Below, piece after piece: positions 1 to 9,517 of a stretch of 64,000 nt of DNA. Below the pieces are notes generated by a model. It made no database searches. It was not told the origin of the DNA and saw only the letters and a list, made by a program, of their open reading frames with translations. How positions within the stretch are numbered: the stretch's first letter is position 1; every line of letters begins with the position of its first letter. This stretch comes from Rhizobium grahamii CCGE 502 (GTDB taxonomy: Bacteria > Pseudomonadota > Alphaproteobacteria > Rhizobiales > Rhizobiaceae), in assembly GCF_000298315.2 (NCBI RefSeq), contig NZ_AEYE02000029.1, positions 248,001 to 312,000 of the forward strand. Direction: 5' to 3'. The position numbers were made by a program, and so were the translations under genes.

Positions 1-267
1 CATCGACAGGATACGCTCGACTTCACCGCCGAAGTCGGCGTGGCCGGGGGTGTCGACGATGTTGATGCGAACGCCCTTCCACTCGACCGAGGTCGCCTTG
101 GCAAGGATCGTGATACCGCGTTCCTTTTCCAGATCGTTGGAATCCATGACGCGTTCTGCAACGCGCTGGTTCTCGCGGAACGAACCGGACTGTTTCAGGA
201 GCTCGTCAACCAGTGTCGTCTTGCCATGGTCAACGTGCGCGATAATCGCGATGTTGCGAAGTGCCAT
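1..267 (-). CDS. typA: Translational GTPase TypA/BipA (N-terminal part; gene runs off the window)
   Basis: The first 89 codons of a ribosome-associated translational GTPase of the EF-G superfamily are present; the rest lies beyond the window edge. The P-loop [10 protein letters not shown] is at residues 9-18, the switch I signature RGITI follows near residue 54, and the G3 motif [10 protein letters not shown] lies near residue 75. This order and spacing match TypA/BipA, which acts in ribosome assembly and stress adaptation. The start [15 protein letters not shown] is the usual family start. Only the G domain beginning is visible, so completeness cannot be judged. Confidence 0.93.
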   Translation of the reverse strand, partial: MALRNIAIIAHVDHGKTTLVDELLKQSGSFRENQRVAERVMDSNDLEKERGITILAKATSVEWKGVRINIVDTPGHADFGGEVERILSM

Positions 268-392
268 ATGTCTATATCTCTGAAGCTGGGGCGCCGCGCT
301 GGGAGAAGGCGCCAATTTCATTTGGGCGGCTCTTACAGTGTTTTTCGCGAATGCGAAAGGGGGGAGGCCGGATTGCCTGCCATGCATGGACG

Positions 393-1969
393 TCAACTCG
401 ATATCTGCGGATCGAGCGTCGTCCGCCACAGCTCGGTATCGTTCCGATCCATCAGCCTCACGGTCAGTTGCTCGGTCTGCCCGTCGATGTCGACAAGCCC
501 GAAGAACTGCATGCCGGCCGACGGCGGCAGGTTCTGCTCCGCACCGCCGGGTGCGGCTTTCATAAACTTCACCTGCGGCCCGAAAGTCATGTCGAGTTCC
601 TGCGGACCATAGGTTCCGGAATGCAACGGACCCGCCACGAACTCCCAGAACGGCAGGAATTCGCGGAACTTGGCCTTGCCGGGATCGTAGTAATGCGCAG
701 CCGTATAGTGCACGTCGGCCGTCAGCCAGATCATGTTCGTTATGTCGGCATCCCGGATGAAGCGCAGCAGATCGGCGAACTCCAGCTCGCGACCGCGCGG
801 GGCGCCATTGTCCCCGTTGGAGATCGACTCGCCGCCTGTGCGGTTGCCGTAATCGTCCCAGATTACCAGCCCGATCGGCAAATCGCAGGCGATCACCTTC
901 CAGGTCGCCGTCGAGCGGACCAGCTCGCGCTTCAGCCACGCCACCTGGCGCTCACCCAGGAGCCGAGATTCCGGCGTCGGCTCGGTATCGAGCCCATGGC
1001 TGTTCGGGCCGCGATAGGAGCGAAGGTCTATGAAAAAGACGTCGAGCAGCGGACCGTAAGACACCTTTCGGTAGATCCGCCCAGGCTCATCGGCCACGTC
1101 GCGGATCGGCGTCATCTCGTGGAAAGCACGGCTGGCGCGGGCCGCAAGCGTGGCGATCGATTTTTCCTTGTAGCGATCGTCATCACGAAGGTCGGTCGAG
1201 GGCGACCAGTTGTTCAGCACCTCGTGATCGTCCCATTGGTAGAACACCGGACAGACCGCGTTGAACGCCTTCACGTGATCGTCGAGCAGATTATAGGCCC
1301 ACTGGCCGCGAAACTGGTCGAGTGTCTGCGCAATATCGCGCTTTGCCTCGGTGACGATACGGTTCTTCCAGACGCCGCCGTCTCGAAGCCTGACTTCGTC
1401 GGCAATGGGATTGTCGGCATAGATGGTATCGCCGGAGTGAATCATGAAATCGGGGCGATGGTAGGCAATCGTCGAATAGGTCCGCATTCCCTCGTCGTCG
1501 ATGCCCCAGCCCTGGCCAGCCGTATCGCCGGACCATGCAAAACGGATGCTGCGCTTGCCCGATGGCGCCGTACGAAACTGTCCATTGATGGGCTCCGACA
1601 GGTCGTTGACGTCCTGCAGATCGACCGCGCGGAAGCGATAGAATATCTCTTGATCGTTAGGGAGGCCCTGAAGCAGCAGCTTTCCCGCAAGATTCGTATC
1701 GGGCGTCACATCTAGAGGCGCGACACGCACCGCATTGGCGAACCGGTCGCTCGTCGAATATTCGACATAGAGCCGCGCCGGCCGGTTTACCTGCGCCCAG
1801 ACCACGCCGGAATTCGCATCGACATCGCCTGATTGCACGCCTGCGGTAAAGACCGGCGGCTGGAAGAGCCTCGAGCGTAGTAGGGCATAGCCAGCCCCGC
1901 CAGTGCAAATCCGCCAACGGCGCCCATGGATGAGAGGAAGCGTCGGCGGGTCGTTTCAGTCAATGTCAT
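393..1969 (-). pseudogene. phoD: PhoD-type alkaline phosphatase, apparently frameshifted after the Tat signal peptide
   Basis: PhoD phosphatases are Tat-exported, metal-dependent phosphomono/diesterases. The catalytic body is intact from about 1838 to 393, with PhoD motifs [39 protein letters not shown] and [12 protein letters not shown]. Its only in-frame start is a GTG inside the conserved GVQSGDV stretch. The expected Tat signal, MTLTETTRRRFLSS plus a hydrophobic run ending near AMPYYAR, is encoded at about 1969-1870 in another frame. Joining them requires one added base (or two removed) near 1865-1882, giving a continuous protein of about 520 residues, normal for PhoD. This is either a real inactivating frameshift or a one-base sequence error. 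Nothing else in the body looks decayed, which favours a recent event or an error. Confidence 0.8.
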
Positions 1970-2103
1970 GCCAAGGTCTATCCGGCTAACGGGAGGGCCG
2001 AACCTATGGCGGCTGTCATGTCATCCACTTGAAGACGGCATGACGGTTTTTCGAAACTTCAGCGACAGTTTTGTTACGTGCAACGACGGCCGAGAGAGAA
2101 TTG

Positions 2104-3783
2104 CTACTCCGCCACCAATCCGCTGCGGCGAGGCAGCGTCAGCAGCAGAAGCGGCAATAGCGTCGTGATGAGGATGGCGATGAAGGCCATCGCCATGCCG
2201 AGCCCGATCGATCCCTGCTCGAACTGACGCCAGATGAAGGTGGCAATCGTCTGCATGCCGACAGGCGCCACGACAACCGAGGCCACAAGTTCGCGCGAGG
2301 CAAGCGCAAAGACCAGCAGCATCGCCGAAGCAAGGCTCGGGAAGACGAGCGGCAGGAGGATGCGGCGAAAGGCGATCACTCCGCTGGCGCCGAAGACTCG
2401 GGCTGCCGCTTCCAGACTGTCCCCGATCTGCTGGAAGGCTGCCGTCGTGTAGCGCACCGGCTGCGGCAGCAGGATGCAGCAATAGGCAAGCAGCAGGATG
2501 AATGCCGTGTTGTAGGGGGTCGCCGGCAACCAGGGCATGTTCCAAGCAAGGATCAGCCCGACGGCAACGACGATGCCCGGCAGCGCATTTGGCAGGATCG
2601 TCATCGTGTCGATCGCCACGCGCCCACGAATCTTCGTCTTGACCACGGTATAGGCGGCCAGAACGCCGATGAGGCCGGTAATCAACGCTGTACCAATGCC
2701 CAGCGAGAAACTGTTGAGAAGCGCCACTAGAGCACCGGCGCTGTTGTTGAAGACGGACAGGAAGTTCTCGGCGCTGATGTTGTCGAGGGCCAGACCGCCG
2801 GAAATCGTCCGCGACAGCGCCGTGAACAGAATCGAGAGCAGCGGCACGCCGGTCGCCAGGAAGGCAACCACGGCAAAGGCGATCATAACGGGAACCTTCA
2901 TCGCCCCAAGCGGTCGCTTGTCCTTGGCAGCAGGTTTGCCGCCTACGGTCTGGTAGGACCGGCGGGCCAGGATCCATCGCTGCAGCAGGAATGTCAGCAG
3001 GGACATGACGACGAGCAGGATCGACAGGATCGCCGCTCCCGGCAGATCGATCGGCCAATCCGAGATCCGCAGGTCGATGCCGGTGACCAGCACCTGGAAA
3101 CCGGCGCGGCGACCAAGCGCTGCCGGCGTGCCGTATTCCTCGATCGCCGCAGCAAACACCAGCATCAGACTGGCAACGAGCCCCGGCGCCGACAGCGGCA
3201 GCGTGATCCGCCAGAAGGCGCGCGCCGGCGACGCGCCAAACACCCGGCCGACATCGGCATAGCGTGCACCGACGGCCTCGACCGTGCGCGATACGGCGAA
3301 ATAGACGACTGGAAAGGTATTGAAGGCCATGACCATGGTCATGCCGAAAAGCGAAAAGAGAAAGGGCGCGAGGTTGAATCCCGCGATCTGCTGAAGATAG
3401 CCGCGCGGCTGCAGTGTCATGATCCAGCCGAGCGTCGCGATGTAGGGAGGGATCATGAATGGAACGAGCAGCAGCACATCCCAGAGCGGCGCGAGCGGGA
3501 TGCGATAAAGCGCCCGAAACACCCCGAGCGGCACCGCTACCAGCGCTGAGGCCAATACCACGCAACTGCCGAGCCGAATGGTGTTGCCGGCCATGCCGAT
3601 CAATGCGCTATCGAAAAGCGTCGCAACAAACGAGGAGAAAGGGCCCGCGAACGAGCCCTGTCCGATGTTGGGGAAGATGCCCTGAAGTACAACGGCGATG
3701 AATGGAACGACGACGATAACAGTCAATCCTGCGATCGCCAGCCAGGCGGCAGGCGCAGCACCGCTACTATCGTTCGTCCTCAT
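2104..3783 (-). CDS. ABC transporter permease, FbpB/AfuB-like fused permease
   Basis: This 559-residue inner-membrane protein has two consecutive binding-protein-dependent permease halves, as in iron(III), thiamine and sugar-phosphate importers of the FbpB/ThiP class. About twelve hydrophobic segments can be seen. Each half has an EAA loop that contacts the ATPase: one near residues 195-220 (GRVFGASPARAFW) and one near 455-480 (ARVFGASGVIAFR). It is the last gene of a minus-strand operon, 10 bases after the binding-protein gene. The substrate cannot be read from the permease alone. Confidence 0.9.
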   Translation of the reverse strand: MRTNDSSGAAPAAWLAIAGLTVIVVVPFIAVVLQGIFPNIGQGSFAGPFSSFVATLFDSALIGMAGNTIRLGSCVVLASALVAVPLGVFRALYRIPLAPLWDVLLLVPFMIPPYIATLGWIMTLQPRGYLQQIAGFNLAPFLFSLFGMTMVMAFNTFPVVYFAVSRTVEAVGARYADVGRVFGASPARAFWRITLPLSAPGLVASLMLVFAAAIEEYGTPAALGRRAGFQVLVTGIDLRISDWPIDLPGAAILSILLVVMSLLTFLLQRWILARRSYQTVGGKPAAKDKRPLGAMKVPVMIAFAVVAFLATGVPLLSILFTALSRTISGGLALDNISAENFLSVFNNSAGALVALLNSFSLGIGTALITGLIGVLAAYTVVKTKIRGRVAIDTMTILPNALPGIVVAVGLILAWNMPWLPATPYNTAFILLLAYCCILLPQPVRYTTAAFQQIGDSLEAAARVFGASGVIAFRRILLPLVFPSLASAMLLVFALASRELVASVVVAPVGMQTIATFIWRQFEQGSIGLGMAMAFIAILITTLLPLLLLTLPRRSGLVAE

Positions 3784-3793
3784 CGCCCTGCCC

Positions 3794-4753
3794 TTACTTG
3801 CCGCCGAACGTGTCGGTGACCTGCTTCAGCGTTTCCTTCCGCTTGCCGTAAACGGCAGCGGTGTCGTACTTCAGCAGCTTCAGATCGCTGATCAGCGGAC
3901 GGTTTGCCGGAATGTCGGTACGGGCCGGCATCAGCATCTGGTCGGCAACGAGCTTCTGGCCCTCGTCAGAAAGCATGTAATCGATGAACTTCTTCGCCTC
4001 GTCCTGGTTCTTGGACCAGTTGAGGATCATGGCCGGACGTGGCGCGATGACGGTGCCGGATTCCGGGAAGATCACATCGATGGCCTCGCCCTTTTCCTTG
4101 GCATTGAGCGTGATGTAATCGACGGCGCCGAAGACGGCAGCCTTCGCACCCTGCAGAACCGGGTTCAGGGCTTCGGCGTTGGCGCCGGCGATGATTGCGC
4201 CGTTGTCCTTCAGGTCCTTGAAGAGCTTGAAGCCGTCCTGACCGGCAAGAGCCGCCGTCAACTCGAAGGACGAGCCGGACTGCGCCGGATCCGGAATGTT
4301 GACCATGTCCTTGTATTCAGGCTTCGTCAGGTCTGCCCACTCGGCCGGCTTCGGCGTGCCGCTCTTGGTGTTCCAGGCGATGCCGAGCGCCGAGATGCCC
4401 TGGGCAACAGCCGTGTCGGTCTTCAGGAAGTCAGGAACCTTGGCGGCGTTCGGGCTGGTGTAGGATACGAGCCAGCCGCGCTTGGCGAAGTCGGTCGCTG
4501 TATCCCAGGAAGCCGAAATGAGAACGTCGACGACAGGGTTCGAGGCTTCTGCTTCGATACGGGCCATGACCTTGCCGGTCGTTGCCTGGAAGACGTTGAC
4601 CTTGACGCCCGTCTGCTTGGTGAAGCCGACGGACAGCTTGTCGATCAGCCCCTGCGGACCGGCGGTGTAGACCGTGATGTCGGCATGGGCGACGCCCGCC
4701 ATCAACGTTGCGGCGAGAACGCCGAAAGTGATGCTCTTCAACGACTTAAACAT
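3794..4753 (-). CDS. ABC transporter periplasmic binding protein, FbpA/AfuA-like
   Basis: This 319-residue exported protein has a Sec signal peptide ([24 protein letters not shown]) followed by a class II periplasmic-binding fold starting DITVYTAGPQGL. It resembles iron(III)-binding FbpA/IdiA proteins and the AfuA/PhnS-like relatives. The adjacent tyrosine pair that coordinates iron in FbpA is not visible: the corresponding stretch reads GAVDYITL. A phosphorylated or organic ligand is therefore as likely as ferric iron. Its ATG overlaps the stop of the ATPase gene by 8 bases, which implies translational coupling. Confidence 0.85.
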   Translation of the reverse strand: MFKSLKSITFGVLAATLMAGVAHADITVYTAGPQGLIDKLSVGFTKQTGVKVNVFQATTGKVMARIEAEASNPVVDVLISASWDTATDFAKRGWLVSYTSPNAAKVPDFLKTDTAVAQGISALGIAWNTKSGTPKPAEWADLTKPEYKDMVNIPDPAQSGSSFELTAALAGQDGFKLFKDLKDNGAIIAGANAEALNPVLQGAKAAVFGAVDYITLNAKEKGEAIDVIFPESGTVIAPRPAMILNWSKNQDEAKKFIDYMLSDEGQKLVADQMLMPARTDIPANRPLISDLKLLKYDTAAVYGKRKETLKQVTDTFGGK

Positions 4754-5861
4754 GCTCCAAATTCTCCTCTTTGGACGAATAAACCTGTTTGCCGAACCAG
4801 CGGATCTGGCTGGCGTCGATCGACAGGCCGATGCCCTCGCCGGGTCGCAGCTTGGCGCGGCTCAAAACCTGCAATTCTATCTTTTCGGCGCCGACCAGGG
4901 AGACGGTCGCCAGATGGCCATCGCCGCGGAACTGCGAACGCAGAACGGTTGCGGCAAGCGTACCCGGCAGGATCTCGCCTGCGGTGATCGATCCGGTGGG
5001 GATGAGGACGCGAACGGCGCAATCGACGCCATCGACACCGCGCAGCAGCGCGAGGCTGCTGCCTTTGAAGAACCAGTGCCCGTCGCGATATTCGAGCTCG
5101 GCGACACCGCCGAGGCGCAGGAAGTCAGCGACCTCAGGCGTTGCGGGCTTCTCGATCAACTCATCGGGCGACGCCAGCTGCTCGATCAACCCGCCACGCA
5201 TGACAGCGACGTCGTCCGCCAGCGTCAGCGCCTCGCTATGATCGTGCGTGACGTAAATTGCCGTCAGGCCAAGTGTCGCGATCAGCTCGGCAAGTTCGCC
5301 CACCATGTTCTCGCGCAGTTCGCGATCGAGATTGGACAGCGGTTCGTCAAAGAGAATGAGCTGCGGCTCGGCAACTATCGCTCGCGCGATCGCGACACGC
5401 TGCTGCTGGCCACCGGAGAGATCGCTCGGCCTGCGGTCCGCATAGGCGCCGAGGCCGACGCGTTCCAATGCCCGCATCGTCCGGGATTCCCGCTCGGACT
5501 TGCCGACACCGCGCATTTCGAGGGGAAAAGAGACATTGCCGCCAACAGTCATGTGCGGCCACAGCGCATAATCCTGAAACACCATGCCGAGATTGCGCTT
5601 TTCCGGCGGCGAGAAGGCGCCGCTTGCGGCATCGGCAACGGTGCGCCCGGCGATCGCGATCGAGCCCTTTGTCGGCGCGAGCAGCCCGGCGACAAGCCTC
5701 AGCAGAGTAGTCTTTCCGCAGCCGGACGGCCCGAGAAGCGCCAGCGTCTTGCCCTTGGAAAGCGAGATATCAATGCCCTTCAGAACGGGCGTCGCCCCAT
5801 AGTGCAATTCCACGCCGGCCGTCGAAACGGCCGCATTGGTCTCTGAAGGTTGAGGGGCCAT
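4746..5861 (-). CDS. ABC transporter ATP-binding protein, FbpC/PotA-like
   Basis: This 371-residue ATPase energises the importer formed with the two genes downstream. Walker [10 protein letters not shown] is at residues 44-52, the Q-loop ([10 protein letters not shown]) near 96, the signature [14 protein letters not shown] near 148, Walker [13 protein letters not shown] near 170, and the H-loop in [10 protein letters not shown]. The last 120 residues form a TOBE-like domain, as in iron and sugar importers. It is the first gene of the operon. The ATG at 5861 lies directly behind a terminator-like hairpin and has no purine-rich site before it, so an internal start is possible. Confidence 0.9.
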   Translation of the reverse strand: MAPQPSETNAAVSTAGVELHYGATPVLKGIDISLSKGKTLALLGPSGCGKTTLLRLVAGLLAPTKGSIAIAGRTVADAASGAFSPPEKRNLGMVFQDYALWPHMTVGGNVSFPLEMRGVGKSERESRTMRALERVGLGAYADRRPSDLSGGQQQRVAIARAIVAEPQLILFDEPLSNLDRELRENMVGELAELIATLGLTAIYVTHDHSEALTLADDVAVMRGGLIEQLASPDELIEKPATPEVADFLRLGGVAELEYRDGHWFFKGSSLALLRGVDGVDCAVRVLIPTGSITAGEILPGTLAATVLRSQFRGDGHLATVSLVGAEKIELQVLSRAKLRPGEGIGLSIDASQIRWFGKQVYSSKEENLEHV

Positions 5862-5862
5862 G

Positions 5863-5897
5863 AAAAAACCGGCATCGGTTGAAAATCGATGCCGGTT
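5863..5897 (-). terminator. Perfect hairpin with T tract, between dcp and the ABC ATPase gene
   Basis: An 11-bp perfect stem (5867-5877 with 5887-5897, arms aaccggcatcg/cgatgccggtt) with a 9-base loop is followed on the minus strand by a run of T ending one base before the ATG at 5861. It fits a Rho-independent terminator for dcp, which stops at 6000. Because it abuts the next start codon, it could also act as a leader attenuator for the ABC operon. Confidence 0.75.
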
Positions 5898-5999
5898 GCT
5901 TATTAACGTTCAGTGACAGTCATGTGACGAAGCAGCAAGATGCAGTCTTCCGTCAATACTTTAGCCCTCGCGCATCGTTGACGCGCGATAGCTGTCGTC

Positions 6000-8087
6000 T
6001 CAGGCGTCGCTGCCCGACAGTTCTTCTAACGTCGCCAACCCTTTCTTCACCAGCATGGCATCCGGGCTCGGCAACTTGCCGCGGAAAGCCTTGTAGGCAT
6101 CCTCAGGGTCGATCGCGCCGCCGACCGAATAGATGTTATCCTTGAGCTTGGCCGCCATCTCGCGATTGAACGCATCGCCGGTTTCCTCGAAGGCGGCGAA
6201 AGCATCCGCATCGAGAACCTCGGACCACATGTAGGAATAGTAGCCGGCTGAATAACCACCGGAGAAGATATGCTGGAAGTGCGGCGAGGCATGGCGCATG
6301 ACGATGGACTTCGGCATGCCGAGCTCCGACAACACCTCGGTCTGCACGGCCATCGGATCCTCGACTTTGTCGCGGGTATGGAATGCCATGTCGACCAGCG
6401 CGGACGAGGTGAACTCGACCGTGTTGAAGCCGGAGTTGAAGGTGCGCGCTGCGAGAACCTTGTCGAGCAGGGCCTGCGGCATCGGCTCGCCGGTTTCGAA
6501 GTGCACGGCATATTGCTTCAGGATCGCCGGCACTGTCAGCCAATGCTCGTAAAGCTGCGACGGCAGCTCAACGAAATCGCGCGAAACACCCGTGCCCGAA
6601 ACCGAGGGGTAGGTGACGTTTGACAGCATTCCATGCAGGGCATGGCCGAACTCGTGGAACAGCGTGCGCGCGTCATCGAGCGACAGCAGCGCCGGCTTGC
6701 CTTCGGCGGGCTTCGCGAAGTTGCAGACATTGTAGATGATCGGCAGTTCGCCGCTGCGACCGTTTTTCAGCGGCAGCTTGTGCTGAGACTGGAACGAGCT
6801 CATCCAGGCGCCCGAGCGCTTCGAGCTGCGCGCGAAGTAGTCGCCGAGGAAGAGTGCGACCAGCCGGTCTTCGCGATCGCGGATCTCGAACACGCGCGCA
6901 TCGGGATGGTAGGCCGGAACACCCTTCTTCTCGACGGCGCGAATGCCGAACAACCGGCCGGCAACATCGAAGCAGGCATCGATGATCTTCTCCAGTTGCA
7001 GATAGGGCTTCAGCTCGGCCTCGGAGAAATTGAACCGTTGCGCCCGGATTTTCTCGGCATAGTGCCGCCAGTCCCAGGGCATGACGTCATGGTTCTTGCC
7101 TTCGTCCGCGATCAGCTTGGCGATGTCGGCTTCTTCCTCGCCGGCGCGCTTGACCGCCTTTGCCCATACTTCCCGAAGCAGGTGGTTTACGGCGTCGGGC
7201 GTCTTCGCCATGGTGTTGTCGAGCTTCAGTTCAGCGAAGTTGCCGTAACCCAGGAGCTTCGCGACCTGATCGCGAAGCTCAAGCGTATCCCTGATAATGC
7301 CGCGATTATCAGTGGCGCCATCGTTCTCGCCGCGCGCAACCCAGGCCTTGAAGGCCTGCTCCCGCAGGTCACGCCGCTCGGAGAAGGTCAGGAAAGGTTC
7401 GATGATCGAACGCGACAGGGTGACGGCAAACTTGCCCTCTTCGCCACGCTCGCGCGCAGCCGCCGCCATCGCATCCTTGAGAAATTCCGGAATGCCGTCG
7501 AGATCCGCGCCATCGGAAAGGATCAGTGCCCAGCTCTTCTCGTCGGCAAGCACGTTCTGGCCGAACTGGGTGCCGAGACCGGCTAGCCTCTCGTTGATGA
7601 CAGCGAGTTTCTCCTGCTCAGGCTTGGGCAGTTTGGCGCCCGATTTGACGAAGCCCTTCCAGTGCCGCTCCAGCACGCGCGTCTGCTCCAGTGTCAGGCC
7701 AAGGCTTTCGCGCGCCTCCCACAAGGCATCGATGCGAGCAAACAGCGCCGCATTCATGCCGATCTTGGAATAGTGGCGCGACATCTTCGGCGAGATATCC
7801 CGCTCCAGCGCCTGAATCGTATCGTTGGTATGCGCGCCCGCCCGGTTCCAGAACAGCGCCGACACGCGCGACAGTTCATCGCCCGCGACCTCGAGAGCAG
7901 CGACGGTGTTCTCGAATGTCGGCGCCTCGGCGTTACCAGCGATCGCGTCGATCTCTTTCTCGTGCGCAGCGAGCGCTGCATCGAAGGCAGGAGCGAAGTC
8001 GCCATCATTGAGAGCATCGAAACGCGGCAAGCCGTGAAGACCGTTCCATTCGACGAGTGCCGGGTTGAATTCTGGTGTGGAAGGCAT
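6000..8087 (-). CDS. dcp: M3-family peptidyl-dipeptidase / oligopeptidase
   Basis: This 695-residue zinc metallopeptidase of the thimet oligopeptidase family (Dcp/PrlC type) degrades short peptides in the cytoplasm or periplasm. The zinc motif HEFGH sits near residues 478-482 in LFHEFGHALHG, and the C-terminal third has the expected FSGGYSAGYYSYMWSEV stretch. The start MPSTPEFNPALVEW at 8087 has an AAAGGA site upstream; a longer reading to 8144 adds residues unlike the family. No signal peptide is seen, suggesting a cytoplasmic enzyme. It appears to be a single gene ending at the hairpin at 5863-5897. Confidence 0.92.
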   Translation of the reverse strand: MPSTPEFNPALVEWNGLHGLPRFDALNDGDFAPAFDAALAAHEKEIDAIAGNAEAPTFENTVAALEVAGDELSRVSALFWNRAGAHTNDTIQALERDISPKMSRHYSKIGMNAALFARIDALWEARESLGLTLEQTRVLERHWKGFVKSGAKLPKPEQEKLAVINERLAGLGTQFGQNVLADEKSWALILSDGADLDGIPEFLKDAMAAAARERGEEGKFAVTLSRSIIEPFLTFSERRDLREQAFKAWVARGENDGATDNRGIIRDTLELRDQVAKLLGYGNFAELKLDNTMAKTPDAVNHLLREVWAKAVKRAGEEEADIAKLIADEGKNHDVMPWDWRHYAEKIRAQRFNFSEAELKPYLQLEKIIDACFDVAGRLFGIRAVEKKGVPAYHPDARVFEIRDREDRLVALFLGDYFARSSKRSGAWMSSFQSQHKLPLKNGRSGELPIIYNVCNFAKPAEGKPALLSLDDARTLFHEFGHALHGMLSNVTYPSVSGTGVSRDFVELPSQLYEHWLTVPAILKQYAVHFETGEPMPQALLDKVLAARTFNSGFNTVEFTSSALVDMAFHTRDKVEDPMAVQTEVLSELGMPKSIVMRHASPHFQHIFSGGYSAGYYSYMWSEVLDADAFAAFEETGDAFNREMAAKLKDNIYSVGGAIDPEDAYKAFRGKLPSPDAMLVKKGLATLEELSGSDA

Positions 8088-8299
8088 TCGGAAATCCTTT
8101 GTCGCAGGCAACTGAACAGGCAATATAGGGACGCGCATTGGCAATTGGTATTGCAGATCAGACGCACATCTCCCGGCCGGACTACGAAAAGTTCATGGCA
8201 AGAAATCATGCGTGAGAATTAACTAATCGTTAAGGATTGACGCACGTTCGCCACGCGCGGTAATTTCGCGCATCATCTCTTTGCAAGTGGATACGCGCC

Positions 8300-8731
8300 A
8301 TGGAAATCCTTTCTGTGCGGTCTTCGCCGAATTTTCTTTTTCGAAGAAACTCAGATAGCTCCAGTCATTACAGTGAATTAGACGCGCTATTCAGCACGGA
8401 GCAGACGCCCTCGGCGGCGTTCCAAGTGAATGAAACCAACGCAGATACACCGGATTTTTCCGCGATCAGCGCCAACGAATTGCGGCAATATGCTAGGCAG
8501 AGCTTCGACGCCGGCGCGATCAACCAGGACACGTTTGCTACGATTTCCGAGCCATTGCCGATGCGTACGATCGATCCGTCGGGCAACATCCTCGACCTGT
8601 CCGATGTGACCGACGCGACGAGCTTCAATTTCCGGGACTACTACAAGGATCAGCTGCAGATCGCGATCTCGATCGGCGACCCGGAAACGGTGGCACGGCT
8701 CGACTCCGTCGTCAGCTTCCTCGACGTCTGA
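8300..8731 (+). CDS. Small protein of unknown function, 143 residues
   Basis: I do not recognise a family. The protein is acidic, lacks a signal peptide or membrane segment, and has a low-complexity serine-rich N-terminus (about residues 7-35). A more ordered part follows, with ISANELRQYARQSFDAGAINQDTF near 52-75 and a C-terminal helix-like stretch IAISIGDPETVARLDSVVSFL. The ELRQYARQ...G.I pattern resembles helical segments of small rhizobial unknowns. Third-position G+C bias supports coding. It is a single gene converging on the LysE gene 3 bases away. The preceding 212 bases hold a possible -35 TTGACG at 8237-8242 and a small inverted repeat (gcgcg/cgcgc) near 8255-8271. Confidence 0.75.
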   Translation: MEILSVRSSPNFLFRRNSDSSSHYSELDALFSTEQTPSAAFQVNETNADTPDFSAISANELRQYARQSFDAGAINQDTFATISEPLPMRTIDPSGNILDLSDVTDATSFNFRDYYKDQLQIAISIGDPETVARLDSVVSFLDV

Positions 8732-8733
8732 TT

Positions 8734-9375
8734 TCAGGCCTTGCGCCACCCGAGCAGCCCGGGCGTTGCATGCCAGAGCGCCTGCGCGGCAAAACCCATG
8801 AAGAGCACGCCCGAGCAGCGCACGATCAGCCGTTCGTGCGAACGGTAAAACCGCCGGACCGTTCCCGCGCCGATGATGGTGATCAGGATCATGTCGGCAA
8901 CGATGAAGCCAAGGAACGAAACCGCCAGCAGGATGGGCAGGGTGTGAAATTGCAGCGCGCTCGCCGAGCCCGCGACGAGCGCGGTAAACGTCGCCAGCGC
9001 CACCGGATATCCCTTGGGATTGGTGACGCCGAAGATCAGGCCGCGACGGAATGGTCGCTCCACCACCATCAGCGCCTGCCCCTCACCCTTCGGCTTTGCC
9101 CGCACGGCATTCCAGCCGATCCAGGCAAGATAGAAACCACAGAGAAGGCCGAGCGCGTCGAACACGAAGGTCCCTATCGTCTTCGCCCCGATTATCGCGA
9201 TCAGCGCCAGCGATGCCCACAGCAGATCGCCGACCAGATGGCCGCTGACGAACATTGCGCCGGCACGGCGGCCCTGCCCGGCGCCGATGCCGAGCAACGC
9301 CAGGAAGGCAGGACCTGGAATGAGCACGTAGAGAAGGGCTGCCAGAAAGGCGCCCGCGAGCAAGGATTGCGTCAT
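8734..9375 (-). CDS. LysE/RhtB family amino-acid exporter
   Basis: This 213-residue inner-membrane protein has about six hydrophobic segments and the LysE family opening PGPAFLALLGIGAGQGRRAG near residues 20-40, with a later GVTNPKGYPVALATF motif. LysE/RhtB proteins export amino acids such as lysine, threonine or homoserine lactone; the substrate here is unknown. It is a monocistronic gene, converging with the small unknown gene and divergent from the MFS gene. A second LysE-type gene lies at 13158. Confidence 0.88.
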   Translation of the reverse strand: MTQSLLAGAFLAALLYVLIPGPAFLALLGIGAGQGRRAGAMFVSGHLVGDLLWASLALIAIIGAKTIGTFVFDALGLLCGFYLAWIGWNAVRAKPKGEGQALMVVERPFRRGLIFGVTNPKGYPVALATFTALVAGSASALQFHTLPILLAVSFLGFIVADMILITIIGAGTVRRFYRSHERLIVRCSGVLFMGFAAQALWHATPGLLGWRKA

Positions 9376-9517
9376 CGAGAAACTCCGGAAAGGTCAGCCG
9401 CAGCTTATGCGCCAATCGAAAGGCGTCAAGCTGTCATGGCGATCCATCATATTTTTGAATTGCCGGATCACGCGGCTTCCGACAGAAGAAAAGCCGCAGC
9501 CTTCGCACCGACCGTGC

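Noticed and set aside
261-1715. Long plus-strand open frame opposite phoD
   Set aside because: It is a high-G+C shadow of the minus-strand phosphatase, without family similarity.
1970-2103. Possible PHO box upstream of phoD (gtcatg repeats near 1967-2040)
   Set aside because: The repeats do not keep the 11-base register of PhoB sites and I cannot build two good 7-base half-sites.
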